DNA of 64,000 nt from Herbidospora solisilvae (GCF_009901565.1 NZ_WXEW01000002.1:124001-188000); one strand, 5' to 3'; counted from the first letter of the stretch, positions 19,791 through 31,937 are shown. Notes: generated from the letters alone by a model not told the origin. Numbers and translations: made by a program.

Positions 19791-21332
19791 ATGGAGTTCG
19801 ACTATGTCATCGTCGGAGCGGGTTCGGCCGGGTGTGTGCTGGCCGCCCGGTTGTCGGAGCACGCGTCGGTCACCGTGGCCCTGATCGAGGCCGGCGGCAG
19901 CGACCGCAAGCTGGAGGTCCGCATGCCGGCGGGCTTCAGCAAGTTGTTCGGCACGAGCTACGACTGGAACTTCACCACCACCCCGCAACCGGGCCTGTCG
20001 GGCCGGGAGATCTACTGGCCGAGGGGCCGCATGCTCGGCGGCAGCTCGTCGATGAACGCCATGATGTGGCTGCGCGGCAACCCCCTCGACTACGACCAGT
20101 GGAACGTCCCGGGGTGGTCGTACGACGAGGTCGAGCCCTACTTCCGCCGCGCCGAGCACCGCGTCGGCTCCAACGCCGGCGGCGTCTACGGCACCAGCGG
20201 CCCGATCCACGTCTCGGAGCTGCGCTCGCCCAACGAGGCGACCGGCGCGTTCCTGCGGGCGTGCGCGGAACTCGGCATGAAGCGGCTCGACGAGCTGAAC
20301 GGCCCGTCGAACGAGGGCTACGGCCCGACCCCGGTCACCCAGGACCGCGGCCACCGCTGGAGCTGCGCCGACGCCTATCTCCGCCCGGCCATGTCGCGCC
20401 CCAACCTCACCGTGCTGACCGCCGCGCAGGTGCGCCGCGTCGTGGTCGAGAACGGCCGCGCGGTCGCGGTGGAACACGGCGACGGGGAGCGGGTCGTGGC
20501 CAGGAAGGAGGTCATCCTGGCGGCCGGCGCGATCGGCTCGCCCCACTTACTGATGGTGTCGGGCATCGGCGACCCCGACGTGCTCGCGGCGAGCGGCATC
20601 CCGGTCGTGCACGCCTCGCCCGGCGTCGGCGCGAACCTGATGGACCACCTCGCCACCGGCGCCTACTTCCGCTGCCCGAAGCCCATCACGATGAGCGGCG
20701 CCGAGAGCGTGCCCAACCTGCTCAGCTACCTGGTCGGCCGCAAGGGCATGCTGACCTCGAACGTCGCCGAGGCGGTCGCGTTCATCCGGACCTCCGACGC
20801 CGAACCGGCCCCCGACGTCGAGCTCATCTTCGCGCCCGCCGTGTTCGTCGACCACGGCCGCACCCCGCCCGCCGGGCACGGCCTGACCGTCGCGGCGGTG
20901 CTGCTCCAGCCCGAGTCGCGGGGCCGGGTGACGCTCGACGGCCGCGATCCCGTCATCGACCCCGGCTACCTGACCGAACCCGCCGACCTGCGCAGGCTCG
21001 TCGACGGGCTCAAGGCCTGCCTGCGCGTCGGCGCGGCCGAGGCGTTGCGGCCCTACGTCGACGGGCCGATCGAGCCGTACACCGATCCGAAGACCGACGA
21101 CGAGATGGCCCAATGGGTGCGCGACAGGTCCGAGACGCTCTACCACCCGGTCGGGACCTGCCGCATGGGCGCCGACGAGGAGTCGGTCGTCGACCCGGAG
21201 TTGCGGGTGCGCGGCGTCGAGGGGCTGCGGGTGGTCGACGCGTCGGTCATGCCGACGCTGAACCGGGGGCACACCCACGCCCCCGTTGTGATGATCGCCG
21301 AGCGCGCGGCGGAGTTGGTATGGCAGCATTGA
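19791..21332 (+). CDS. GMC-family flavoprotein oxidoreductase (choline-dehydrogenase-like)
   Basis: A 513-residue FAD enzyme of the glucose-methanol-choline family that oxidises an alcohol to an aldehyde or ketone. The ADP-binding loop is YVIVGAGSAGCVLAARLSE at the N-terminus; the GMC signature RGRMLGGSSSMNAMMWLRG, the second signature GAIGSPHLLMVSGIG, the catalytic His in LYHPVGTCRMG and the C-terminal LNRGHTHAPVVMIAERAAE are all present. GAGGG abuts the ATG, with AGGAG 12 bases upstream as the more usual ribosome site. The P450 gene starts 43 bases after the stop, so the two likely act together, for example hydroxylation by the P450 followed by alcohol oxidation. Confidence 0.9.
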   Translation: MEFDYVIVGAGSAGCVLAARLSEHASVTVALIEAGGSDRKLEVRMPAGFSKLFGTSYDWNFTTTPQPGLSGREIYWPRGRMLGGSSSMNAMMWLRGNPLDYDQWNVPGWSYDEVEPYFRRAEHRVGSNAGGVYGTSGPIHVSELRSPNEATGAFLRACAELGMKRLDELNGPSNEGYGPTPVTQDRGHRWSCADAYLRPAMSRPNLTVLTAAQVRRVVVENGRAVAVEHGDGERVVARKEVILAAGAIGSPHLLMVSGIGDPDVLAASGIPVVHASPGVGANLMDHLATGAYFRCPKPITMSGAESVPNLLSYLVGRKGMLTSNVAEAVAFIRTSDAEPAPDVELIFAPAVFVDHGRTPPAGHGLTVAAVLLQPESRGRVTLDGRDPVIDPGYLTEPADLRRLVDGLKACLRVGAAEALRPYVDGPIEPYTDPKTDDEMAQWVRDRSETLYHPVGTCRMGADEESVVDPELRVRGVEGLRVVDASVMPTLNRGHTHAPVVMIAERAAELVWQH

Positions 21333-21375
21333 TACCGAATGTCGTTCTGGTTTTCCTCCCCCGGAGGCTCCACTC

Positions 21376-22632
21376 ATGACGATGCCGCCGATCACCTCGG
21401 CCGCCGATGTCGACCTGTCGGACTGGGAGTTCTGGAAGCGGCCGATGGCCGACCGGGAACACTCCTTCCAGCTGCTCCGCGACCTCGACAAGCCCGCCTT
21501 CTACGCGGAACCCACGGTCTCCTTCGCCAGCCAGGGCCCCGGCTACCACGCGCTGGTGAAGCACGCGGACATCCTGGAGGCCAGCCGGACCCCCGAGGTC
21601 TTCTGCTCCGGCGACGGCGGCGCGACCAACATCGTCGACATGCCGCCGGAGTTCGTCGAGTACTTCGGCTCGATGATCAGCATGGACGACCCCCGGCACG
21701 CCCGCCTGCGCCGGATCGTGTCCCGGGCCTTCACCCCGAAGATGATCAAGCAGTTCGAGGACGACGTCGCGGTCGCCGCCACGAAGATCGTCGACAACCT
21801 GCTGGAGAAGGGCCCGGGGTGCGACTTCGTCGAGGAGGTCGCGGCCCGCCTGCCCCTTAAGATCATCTGCGACATGATGGGCATTCCGGAGAAGGACTAC
21901 CGGTTCGTCTTCGACCGCTCGAACATGATCCTCGGCGCGCAGGACCCCGAATACGTCAGCGACCCCGAGGCCATCGCCACCGCCCTGCTCACCGCCGGGC
22001 TGGAGCTGCAGCAGCTCGTCCAGGACCTGGCCGCCCACCGGGAGCGCAACCCCACGGGCGACCTCATCTCGTCGCTGGTCAACGCCAACATCGACGGTGA
22101 GCGCCTCACGCTGCAGGAGCTCGGCTCGTTCTTCATCCTGCTCGTGGTGGCCGGCAACGAGACCACCAGGAACGCCATCTCGTACGGCCTGCGCCTGCTG
22201 ACCGTCAACCCCGACCAGAAGGCGCGCTGGCTCACCGACGTCGACGGCCTCGCGCCCGGCGCGGTCGAGGAGATCGTGCGGCTGGCCAGCCCGGTCAACT
22301 ACATGCGCCGCAAGGTCACCCGCGACCACGTGATGAACGGCAACGAGTACAAGAAGGGCGAGAAGGTCGTCCTCTACTACTGGTCGGCCAACCGCGACGC
22401 CGCCGTCTTCGACGACCCGCTGCGGTTCGACATCGGCCGCAACCCCAACCCCCACGTCGGGTTCGGCGGCCCCGGGCCCCACTTCTGCCTCGGGGCCCAC
22501 CTGGCCCGGCGCGAGATCACCGTCATGTTCCGGGAGCTGCTCACCCGGGTGCCCGCCATCGAGGGCGGCTCACCCGAGCGGTTGTTCTCCAGCTTCATCA
22601 ACGGGACGAAGCACATGACCTGCGAGTTCTAG
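21376..22632 (+). CDS. Cytochrome P450 of the CYP124/CYP125/CYP142-like group
   Basis: A 418-residue soluble class I P450. The I-helix oxygen-activation motif is VVAGNETTRNAIS, the ExxR pair is in VEEIVRLASPVNYMRR, and the haem loop is FGGPGPHFCLGAHLARRE with the iron-ligand Cys at residue 371. The C-terminal ERLFSSFINGTKHMTCEF resembles the end of mycobacterial CYP124 and CYP125, which oxidise the terminal carbon of methyl-branched lipids and sterols; the subfamily is inferred from remembered pattern similarity. GGAGG is eight bases before the ATG. No ferredoxin or reductase gene is adjacent. Its stop overlaps by four bases the end of the proline-rich membrane-protein gene. Confidence 0.88.
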   Translation: MTMPPITSAADVDLSDWEFWKRPMADREHSFQLLRDLDKPAFYAEPTVSFASQGPGYHALVKHADILEASRTPEVFCSGDGGATNIVDMPPEFVEYFGSMISMDDPRHARLRRIVSRAFTPKMIKQFEDDVAVAATKIVDNLLEKGPGCDFVEEVAARLPLKIICDMMGIPEKDYRFVFDRSNMILGAQDPEYVSDPEAIATALLTAGLELQQLVQDLAAHRERNPTGDLISSLVNANIDGERLTLQELGSFFILLVVAGNETTRNAISYGLRLLTVNPDQKARWLTDVDGLAPGAVEEIVRLASPVNYMRRKVTRDHVMNGNEYKKGEKVVLYYWSANRDAAVFDDPLRFDIGRNPNPHVGFGGPGPHFCLGAHLARREITVMFRELLTRVPAIEGGSPERLFSSFINGTKHMTCEF

Positions 22633-24632
22633 GCCTTCTTGATCGACTTGAGGATCGTGTTGACGTCGGGCAGCAGGTCGTCGCGCAGGTCCGGCACCAT
22701 CATGTAGACGATCGACGGGACCTCGGCGCCGGTGTTGACCGCGGCCACCACGACCAGGGTCCCGCCGCCGTCGTCGGTCACCTTGTAGGCGGCCGCCTGC
22801 CCCAGGCCGCCGGGCAGCTTCTGCGCGCCGACCTTGGCGACCTTGTTGGGCCTCGGGAAGATCGTCTGCCGGGCCTTGAACACCACGCCGTTCAGCACCG
22901 GCCGCAGGTCGGTCGGCGACTTGTACTGCGAGGCCAGGTCGGCCGGGAGCTTGCCCGTCATGACGGTGGCGAACCACGGCTTGCCCTTGGAGGTGAGCCC
23001 GGCGCTGACGAACTGGCGGGTCGAGTAGCCGTAGGTCGACATGACCGTCTGGGTGTCGGCGTCGGTCTTCCACTGGCCGCCGAGCTGCGAGATCGAGATC
23101 CCGGCCGTCTCGTCGGTGAGGGTGCCCTTGACGGCCGACTTCTCGCCGTCGTATTCGGGGATGCCGCCCGATGCGGCGGCGGCGGCCGGCTTGGTGGCCG
23201 ACGGCTTGGCCGAGGGGGCGGGCTGGGCGGTGGTCTCGGCGGCCGAGCTGAGCGGCCCGGCCAGGAACGCCCACAACAACGCCACGATCAGCGCGACCAG
23301 CACCGAGCCGACGAGCGCGAACAACCAGACCGGCTTGCCCTTCTCGTCGTCGTCATCGTCGGTCGTGTGCTGACCGTCGCCCCACACGGTCTCCCACAGC
23401 TCCTGCTGCCGGGCCGCCGGGGGCGTCTTCGGGCCGCTGATCTGGCCCGCCGTGACGAACGGCTTGTAGGGGTCGTCGCCGGGGAGCTGCTGCACCAGGT
23501 GCTCGCCCGTGGTCGGACCGCCGTAGTTCTGCGGCGCGGGCGGCATCGGCGCGCCCATCGGCTGGGCCGGCTGCTGCAGTGTCTGCTGGGCCGTCTGCTG
23601 CGCCGTGTGCTGGGCCGTGTGCTGGGCCTGCGGGGGCGCGGGCTGGCCGGGCGGGCCCATCGTGACCGTGCGGTCGGTGGCGGGCGCGGCGGCCTGGGCC
23701 GGCTGGACGGGCGGGAACGGCTGCTGGTCGATCGGCGGCGCGGGCACACGCGGGTCGAACGGGCCGCGCGGGGTGCCGAACGTGGTGGCCGGCTCCTGGT
23801 AGGAGAACGACTGCTGCGGGGAGGGCTCGACCGGCCGGGGCGGGAACGAGGGGTTCCGCTCCTCGGCGCGGGGGAACACGTTGGGCGCCGAGGCCCAGGG
23901 CCCCTCCTCCGGCGGCAGCTCGGGGAAGCCGGGGCCCGTGTCGGTCCGGGCGGGCTGCCGGGCGGCCTGTGGCTCGGGGAAGCCCGGCGGGTTCATCGGC
24001 GGCGGGAACACCGGTCCGCTGCCGGCCCTGACGGGCGGGAACTCGGGAGCGGGGGACGCCGGGCGGGCCGGGGCGGGCGCGGCGCCGAAGGCGGGGTAGT
24101 CGTCGGCCGGGCCGAACGGGCTCACCGGAGGCGGCGGCGGGGGCGGCACCGGGAACGGCGGATGATCCTGGAACGGGGCCTGGGGGATCGGCGGGCTCTG
24201 CGGGCCGGTCTGGTGGTCGGGCCGCTCATGCCGGGTGTCGTGCCGCGCGGCGACCGGGCTGGGCGGGAACGAGCCGCCGGGCGAAGGGGCCGGGGGGCCG
24301 CCGAAGGGCGCGGGCTCGGGTCGGCCGTGCGGCCCGGCGACCGGATTCGGCGGGTACGAGGCGGCGGGCGGCGGCACCTCGGGCCAGGCTGGCGGGACTT
24401 CCGGCCAGGCCGGGCCGCGCCGTGGATCGCTGTGCTCCGAGGGCATGGAACCTCCCGAGATCATGCCCGAATTAGACGTGCTTGGCATGATCTCATGCGG
24501 GCTGGGGGCCGGGGCGGCGAAACTGGAAAAGCCCCCTCTGAACGTCTCGCCCGTGGGGTCGGTCGGCGGATCCTGCATCGGAAGGTCCGCCTGCGGGAAG
24601 TCCGGGCCATGCCTCGGGTCGACAGGGTTCAC
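22629..24632 (-). CDS. Proline-rich single-span membrane protein with extracellular domain
   Basis: A 667-residue protein of unknown function. About 430 N-terminal residues are cytoplasmic, disordered and rich in Pro, Gly, Ala and Gln, ending in the acidic DDDDDEKGKP. One membrane span (VWLFALVGSVLVALIVALLW) follows, then a Ser/Ala/Pro linker and a compact extracellular domain of about 190 residues containing ISISQLGGQWKTDADTQTV and VPSIVYMMVPDLRDDLLPDV. The layout resembles the large protein in the kinase operon at 48 kb. The GTG start is chosen because TACCCT (-10 pattern) ends six bases upstream and the DNA beyond it is AT-richer. An internal ATG at 24446 has a good GGGAGG site and is a real alternative. 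Confidence 0.7.
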   Translation of the reverse strand: MNPVDPRHGPDFPQADLPMQDPPTDPTGETFRGGFSSFAAPAPSPHEIMPSTSNSGMISGGSMPSEHSDPRRGPAWPEVPPAWPEVPPPAASYPPNPVAGPHGRPEPAPFGGPPAPSPGGSFPPSPVAARHDTRHERPDHQTGPQSPPIPQAPFQDHPPFPVPPPPPPPVSPFGPADDYPAFGAAPAPARPASPAPEFPPVRAGSGPVFPPPMNPPGFPEPQAARQPARTDTGPGFPELPPEEGPWASAPNVFPRAEERNPSFPPRPVEPSPQQSFSYQEPATTFGTPRGPFDPRVPAPPIDQQPFPPVQPAQAAAPATDRTVTMGPPGQPAPPQAQHTAQHTAQQTAQQTLQQPAQPMGAPMPPAPQNYGGPTTGEHLVQQLPGDDPYKPFVTAGQISGPKTPPAARQQELWETVWGDGQHTTDDDDDEKGKPVWLFALVGSVLVALIVALLWAFLAGPLSSAAETTAQPAPSAKPSATKPAAAAASGGIPEYDGEKSAVKGTLTDETAGISISQLGGQWKTDADTQTVMSTYGYSTRQFVSAGLTSKGKPWFATVMTGKLPADLASQYKSPTDLRPVLNGVVFKARQTIFPRPNKVAKVGAQKLPGGLGQAAAYKVTDDGGGTLVVVAAVNTGAEVPSIVYMMVPDLRDDLLPDVNTILKSIKKA

Positions 24633-24638
24633 GAGATG

Positions 24639-24644
24639 AGGGTA
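24639..24644 (-). promoter_or_regulatory. -10 element for a leaderless mRNA (proline-rich membrane protein)
   Basis: TACCCT on the minus strand ends six bases before the GTG at 24632. Upstream at 24672-24697 is a direct repeat (TATCACCA twice, 13 bases apart, plus strand) that could bind an activator. Confidence 0.5.
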
Positions 24645-24926
24645 AACGAAAGGGACAACCGAGGTCACAATGGATCTATCACCATCGGATATCACCACTT
24701 TACTCTCGGTGTAAGATCCGCGCCGGCTCGTCGGCGCCCCTCATTCTCGCCGGCGCGAGCCAGTGGCCGGAGCCGGCCGCCCGCGCCTCGTCTGCTCAAG
24801 GCGGAGGCGAAGCACAATCCGGGGCCGCTCTCCCGACGCCCGCCCCCGTCTCGTTTACGCGAGGCAGGTTCCGGGCAAGAATCACGGCCCTCCTCCGGCA
24901 GCCCCCGTCGCGCTTGCGTTCTGCGC
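24645..24926. other. Intergenic region between divergent membrane-protein and leuS units
   Basis: No coding sequence is seen on either strand. It holds the direct TATCACCA repeat near its left end and a 9-bp inverted repeat (CGCGCCGGC at 24719-24727, GCCGGCGCG at 24749-24757) with a 21-base loop. The rest is GC-rich without recognisable structure. Confidence 0.5.
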
Positions 24927-24932
24927 TACCCT
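24927..24932 (+). promoter_or_regulatory. -10 element of the leuS leader transcript
   Basis: TACCCT ends six bases before the leader-peptide ATG at 24939, so the leader peptide is probably translated from a leaderless 5' end. No convincing -35. Confidence 0.55.
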
Positions 24933-24938
24933 TGCTCT

Positions 24939-24986
24939 ATGCGTGCCGCGAACCTGCTTCTTACCGGGCCGCGTCGAACGAGCTGA
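24939..24986 (+). CDS. leuS leader peptide with three consecutive leucine codons
   Basis: A 15-codon reading frame (MRAANLLLTGPRRTS) ending in TGA. Codons 6-8 are CTG CTT CTT, three leucines in a row. The last Leu codon is four bases before the first arm of a perfect 11-bp hairpin, and the leader stop codon lies in that hairpin's loop. A second hairpin followed by TTTTCTT comes next, then leuS. This is the arrangement of ribosome-mediated attenuation: stalling at leucine codons when charged leucyl-tRNA is scarce would disturb the first hairpin and relieve termination. No Shine-Dalgarno is present; the start appears leaderless. Confidence 0.75.
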   Translation: MRAANLLLTGPRRTS

Positions 24987-25036
24987 CAGCAGCCTCGACG
25001 CGGCCGCCCCTCGTGCTTCAGCCGAGGGGTTTTCTT
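24967..25036 (+). promoter_or_regulatory. Leucine attenuator: hairpin plus terminator before leuS
   Basis: Hairpin 1 is GGCCGCGTCGA (24967-24977) with TCGACGCGGCC (24995-25005), perfect over 11 bp. The terminator is CCCCTCG (25007-25013) with CGAGGGG (25023-25029), then TTTTCTT. The antiterminator pairing is not obvious; CCTCG at 24993-24997 could pair with CGAGG in the terminator's right arm (5 bp). Confidence 0.7.
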
Positions 25037-25069
25037 ATGGGCAGGTGTCGATAAATCAGGAGATCAAAC

Positions 25070-27523
<2,454 letters not shown>

Positions 27524-27573
27524 GAGCAGCATTGGCGCCCGAGCCGATATCTCGAACATCGTCGGGCGTGCGG

Positions 27574-27603
27574 TCAGGGCATGCCTCGGCGGGGCATGCC
27601 TGA
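27574..27603. repeat. Inverted repeat between leuS and the endoglucanase gene
   Basis: GGCATGCC, itself a palindrome, occurs at 27578-27585 and 27593-27600; with flanks the arms are TCAGGGCATGCC and GGCATGCCTGA with one bulged G. It may be the leuS terminator (no T-run) or an operator for the endoglucanase. Confidence 0.4.
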
Positions 27604-29280
<1,677 letters not shown>

Positions 29281-29290
29281 CGCCCTGACG

Positions 29291-29322
29291 ACGACCGGCC
29301 CGCTTTGGGGTGGGCCGGTCGT
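29291..29322 (+). terminator. Intrinsic terminator after the endoglucanase gene
   Basis: Perfect 11-bp stem (ACGACCGGCCC / GGGCCGGTCGT) with a ten-base loop, followed by TTCC. Confidence 0.8.
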
Positions 29323-29435
29323 TTCCTCAGTGGTCCGTCCGAATAGGCGGCAAGACGGTCGGTCCAGTACTTCATCCGCACATTGTGCGGGAAAGCCTTT
29401 GCTGTGATCGGCCGTGCACCGGCACCCTTGGCCTT

Positions 29436-29726
29436 ATGGCACGGAAGACGCCGCAGGAGAAGAAGCGCCTGAGTTACGCGAAGGACCGCCGTAACGACTA
29501 CGGCGAGAACGACAAGTCATCGCGCAAGAACATTCGCCTTGACAAACGGTTCCCTCATCGCGCCAACCGCCGCCGCGAACACCAGATCCTGCACGCGGGC
29601 GTCGAAGAGGTCCTTTATCTCAAGCGCCCCAAGCGCTGGCGGAAGTACCGGGACGCGCCGCTGGGCGAGATCGTGCAAGACCGCATCGAACGCCGGTCTT
29701 CTACTCGCGCGGACGAGGCGAACTGA
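29436..29726 (+). CDS. Small basic conserved protein, C-terminus possibly altered
   Basis: A 96-residue, very basic protein beginning MARKTPQEKKRLSYAKDRRN, with YGENDKSSRKNIRL and ANRRREHQ as further blocks I associate with conserved actinobacterial proteins of unknown role. The expected end is near RPKRWRKYRDAPLGEIV; the last dozen residues (ERRSSTRADEAN) come from DNA that reads, one frame back, as an ankyrin repeat, so the true C-terminus was probably replaced at a junction near 29684. No Shine-Dalgarno; CACCCT ends seven bases before the ATG. Nucleic-acid binding is plausible from charge but unproved. Confidence 0.7.
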   Translation: MARKTPQEKKRLSYAKDRRNDYGENDKSSRKNIRLDKRFPHRANRRREHQILHAGVEEVLYLKRPKRWRKYRDAPLGEIVQDRIERRSSTRADEAN

Positions 29727-29848
29727 TCGCCCTTCTACGCGAGTTCGGCGCAGACCCCCTCAAGCGGAACCACCATGGTCAGACGCCGGTGGGTCTGGCC
29801 AGATTGATCGCCAACTATGACGTGGCCCGTTATTTCGCCGACCCTTAG
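29684..29848 (+). pseudogene. Remnant of an ankyrin-repeat gene (3' end)
   Basis: In the frame with codons starting at 29684 the DNA encodes HRTPVFYSRGRGELIALLRE, then FGADPLKRNHHGQTPVGLAR, then LIANYDVARYFADP and TAG. This is a full ankyrin repeat (TP...GELIALLREFGADP...GQTP) plus the typical C-terminal cap. No start codon exists in this frame upstream, and the first 14 codons overlap the end of the preceding small gene in another frame. It is best read as the surviving 3' end of a larger ankyrin gene lost by deletion. Confidence 0.65.
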
Positions 29849-29850
29849 CT

Positions 29851-30960
29851 TCAGAAGGCCCGACGAATGCGGTCAAGGAGTTCGTCCAGGATGGGACCCG
29901 ACGTGCCGAAATTGAGCCTGATCCAGGTGTCGGGAGCGCCGTAGATCGTCCCCGGCGCGACCTTGACCCGGGCCTCGCGTTCCAGCACGGTCGCGGCGTC
30001 GGGGATGCCGGTGTCGATCCAGGCCAGATAGGTCGCCTCCGGAACCCGGTACGTCCACCCCGCCGGGAGCCGCTGGGCCAGGGTCTTCCGGTTGCGGTCG
30101 AGGACGGCGACGACCCCGTCGAGCCACGCGTCGCACTCCCGCCAGGCCGCCACCGTGGCCGCGACCCCGAGGACACTCGGCTGGCCGTAGAGGGCAGGCG
30201 GGCGGGTCGCCAGCGCCTCCCGGGCCCGCGCGGAACCGATGTGGGCGATCGCGCAGTGCAGCCCGCCCATGTTGAACGCCTTGCTGGCCGACGTGATCGT
30301 CACGGTCCGTTCGGGACGGAGCAGGCCGAAGGGGAGGTGCTCGTTCGGCGCGAACACGAGATCGGCGTGGATCTCGTCGGAGATCACCACCAGGTCGTGC
30401 CGATCGGCGTAGTCGGCGATCTCCTCCAGCTCGGTACGCGTGAAGCACCGCCCCGTCGGATTGTGTGGATCGACCAGAAGCAGCACCCGCGCGCCCTGCG
30501 GATCGGCCGGAAGCTCGGCCCGCCAGGTCTCCCCGTCGGGCACCAGCGGAATCGGAACCGGGGGCCGGTTCATCGCCTCCAGCGTCATCAGGAAGGCGTT
30601 GTAGGTGGGGGTGTGAACGAGCACCCCTTCGCCCGGTTCGGTCAGCACGTCGAGCAGGGCCTGCAACGACTGGTTGAGGTCGGTGAAGGGCCGCACGTGG
30701 ACCGGGTCGGGGTGGAACCCGTAACGGGCGGCCATGCGCTCGGCGAAGACCTGCGGCAACGGCAGGCCGGGCTGCTCCAAGGGCCAGTCGGGGTAGCCCA
30801 TGTCGGTGACGACCCGGTGCATGATCGCGTCGCGGATGGGACCGGCCACGGGGAAGTCCATGTCGGCGACCCAGGCGGGGATCAGGTCGGGCGCGGCCTG
30901 CGCCCACTTGGTGCCGTCGCGCCTGCGGGCCTGCTCCACCGTCAACTGATCAAAGTCCAC
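29851..30960 (-). CDS. MalY/PatB-type PLP-dependent aminotransferase (C-S lyase)
   Basis: A 369-residue fold-type I PLP enzyme. Features: WVADMDFPVAGPI near the N-terminus, LLLVDPHNPTGRCFT with the substrate-binding Asn, the cofactor Asp in ISDEIHADLVF, the Schiff-base Lys in TSASKAFNMGGLHCA, and a C-terminal RLNFGTS with the carboxylate-binding Arg. The WVADMDF motif and length match the MalY/PatB group, which cleaves cystathionine or transaminates. GTG at 30960 is used because TACGCT ends six bases upstream, matching a leaderless start; the frame remains open 21 codons further without a ribosome site. Its stop is three bases from the ankyrin remnant's stop. Confidence 0.85.
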   Translation of the reverse strand: MDFDQLTVEQARRRDGTKWAQAAPDLIPAWVADMDFPVAGPIRDAIMHRVVTDMGYPDWPLEQPGLPLPQVFAERMAARYGFHPDPVHVRPFTDLNQSLQALLDVLTEPGEGVLVHTPTYNAFLMTLEAMNRPPVPIPLVPDGETWRAELPADPQGARVLLLVDPHNPTGRCFTRTELEEIADYADRHDLVVISDEIHADLVFAPNEHLPFGLLRPERTVTITSASKAFNMGGLHCAIAHIGSARAREALATRPPALYGQPSVLGVAATVAAWRECDAWLDGVVAVLDRNRKTLAQRLPAGWTYRVPEATYLAWIDTGIPDAATVLEREARVKVAPGTIYGAPDTWIRLNFGTSGPILDELLDRIRRAF

Positions 30961-30966
30961 GCAAAC

Positions 30967-30972
30967 AGCGTA
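30967..30972 (-). promoter_or_regulatory. -10 element for a leaderless mRNA (aminotransferase)
   Basis: TACGCT on the minus strand ends six bases before the GTG start at 30960; there is no Shine-Dalgarno. Confidence 0.5.
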
Positions 30973-31042
30973 TGACGGGGCATCACCGACCGCATCGGCG
31001 TTTACCGCCCCTAGACCGCCCATAGAGCACCGACAAGCGAAA

Positions 31043-31070
31043 GGCGCCTGCTCGTGGGGGAGCAGGCGCC
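31043..31070 (-). terminator. Intrinsic terminator after lexA
   Basis: Perfect 11-bp stem (GGCGCCTGCTC / GAGCAGGCGCC), six-base loop, followed on the minus strand by TTTCGCTT. It lies 13 bases past the lexA stop codon. Confidence 0.85.
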
Positions 31071-31082
31071 TCAGAGGTGAGG

Positions 31083-31802
31083 TCAGAGCTTGCGGAGGAC
31101 GGCCGTGACCTTGCCGAGGACGGTCGCCTCGTCGCCGGGGATCGGCTCGTAGTTGGGGTTGTGGGGGACCAGCCAGACGTGGCCGTCTTTGCGCTTGAAG
31201 GTCTTCACGGTGGCCTCGCCGTCGATCATCGCGGCGACGATGTCGCCGTTGTCGGCGACCGGCTGCTGGCGGACGACCACCCAGTCGCCGTCGGCGATGG
31301 CGGCCTCGATCATCGAGTCGCCGGAGACCTGGAGGAGGAAGAGGGTGCCCTCGCCGACGAGCTGCTTGGGCAGGGCGAAGACGTCTTCGAGGTTCTGCTC
31401 GGCCAGAATCGGCCCACCTGCGGCGATGCGCCCGACCAGGGGAACATAGGCCGCCGTCGGACGGTTGAAGGCGGAGTCTTCCACGGCGGCGTCGGGATCG
31501 ACCCAGAGGACCGGCTCGCCGGGCAGGCGCACCTCGAGGGCGCGCGGGCGATGGGGGTCGCGACGCAGGTAGCCCTTGCGCTGAAGGGCGGTGAGCTGGT
31601 GGGACACACTCGACGTGCTCGTGAGCTGCACCGCCTCACCGATCTCGCGCATCGACGGTGGGTAGCCCCGCTGCTGGACCGAGTCGCGGATCACCTCCAG
31701 GATCTTGCGCTGCCTGGGGGTGAGCCCGAGCGAGTCGCGGCGGCGAACCGCCAGATCGCTCACGCTCTCGTCGCGCTGGCCGGCCAGCCCGTCGTTGTTC
31801 AC
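31083..31802 (-). CDS. lexA: LexA, SOS-response transcriptional repressor
   Basis: A 239-residue repressor that binds SOS boxes and cuts itself when RecA filaments form. The winged-helix N-terminal domain includes [20 protein letters not shown] and the recognition region [20 protein letters not shown]. The cleavage site is Ala128-Gly129 in GRIAAGGP; the nucleophile is Ser163 in SGDSM and the general base Lys200 in ATVKTF. GTG at 31802 has GGGAGG seven bases upstream; a 12-residue longer frame has no such site. Three SOS boxes lie in the divergent gap, so it is autoregulated. Confidence 0.97.
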   Translation of the reverse strand: MNNDGLAGQRDESVSDLAVRRRDSLGLTPRQRKILEVIRDSVQQRGYPPSMREIGEAVQLTSTSSVSHQLTALQRKGYLRRDPHRPRALEVRLPGEPVLWVDPDAAVEDSAFNRPTAAYVPLVGRIAAGGPILAEQNLEDVFALPKQLVGEGTLFLLQVSGDSMIEAAIADGDWVVVRQQPVADNGDIVAAMIDGEATVKTFKRKDGHVWLVPHNPNYEPIPGDEATVLGKVTAVLRKL

Positions 31803-31869
31803 CTGCGCACCTCCCAATCCGTGTTCCTCACGTCGCACAGAGCGACGCTACCGCGATTCAAGATCAATA

Positions 31870-31885
31870 TCAAACAGTTGTTCGA
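31870..31885. promoter_or_regulatory. SOS box 1 (LexA operator)
   Basis: TCAAACAGTTGTTCGA matches the actinobacterial SOS consensus TCGAAC-N4-GTTCGA at 11 of 12 defined bases. It is the nearest box to lexA. Confidence 0.8.
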
Positions 31886-31921
31886 TTGCCCTCGAAAACG
31901 TCGGTGGCGTGGTGTACAACA

Positions 31922-31937
31922 TCGTACGGGAGTTCGA
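31922..31937. promoter_or_regulatory. SOS box 2 (LexA operator)
   Basis: TCGTACGGGAGTTCGA matches the SOS consensus at 11 of 12 defined bases. It directly abuts box 3. Confidence 0.7.

Noticed and set aside
24446-24448. ATG with GGGAGG site as start of the proline-rich membrane protein
   Set aside because: Kept only as an alternative: coding bias and composition continue upstream to the GTG at 24632, which has a -10 at leaderless spacing.
24939-25069. T-box riboswitch before leuS
   Set aside because: The conserved T-box bulge sequence (TGGTACC-like) is absent; the Leu-codon leader explains the structure better.
29660-29726. Programmed -1 frameshift joining the small basic gene to the ankyrin frame
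   Set aside because: No slippery heptamer or downstream structure is visible; a deletion remnant is simpler.
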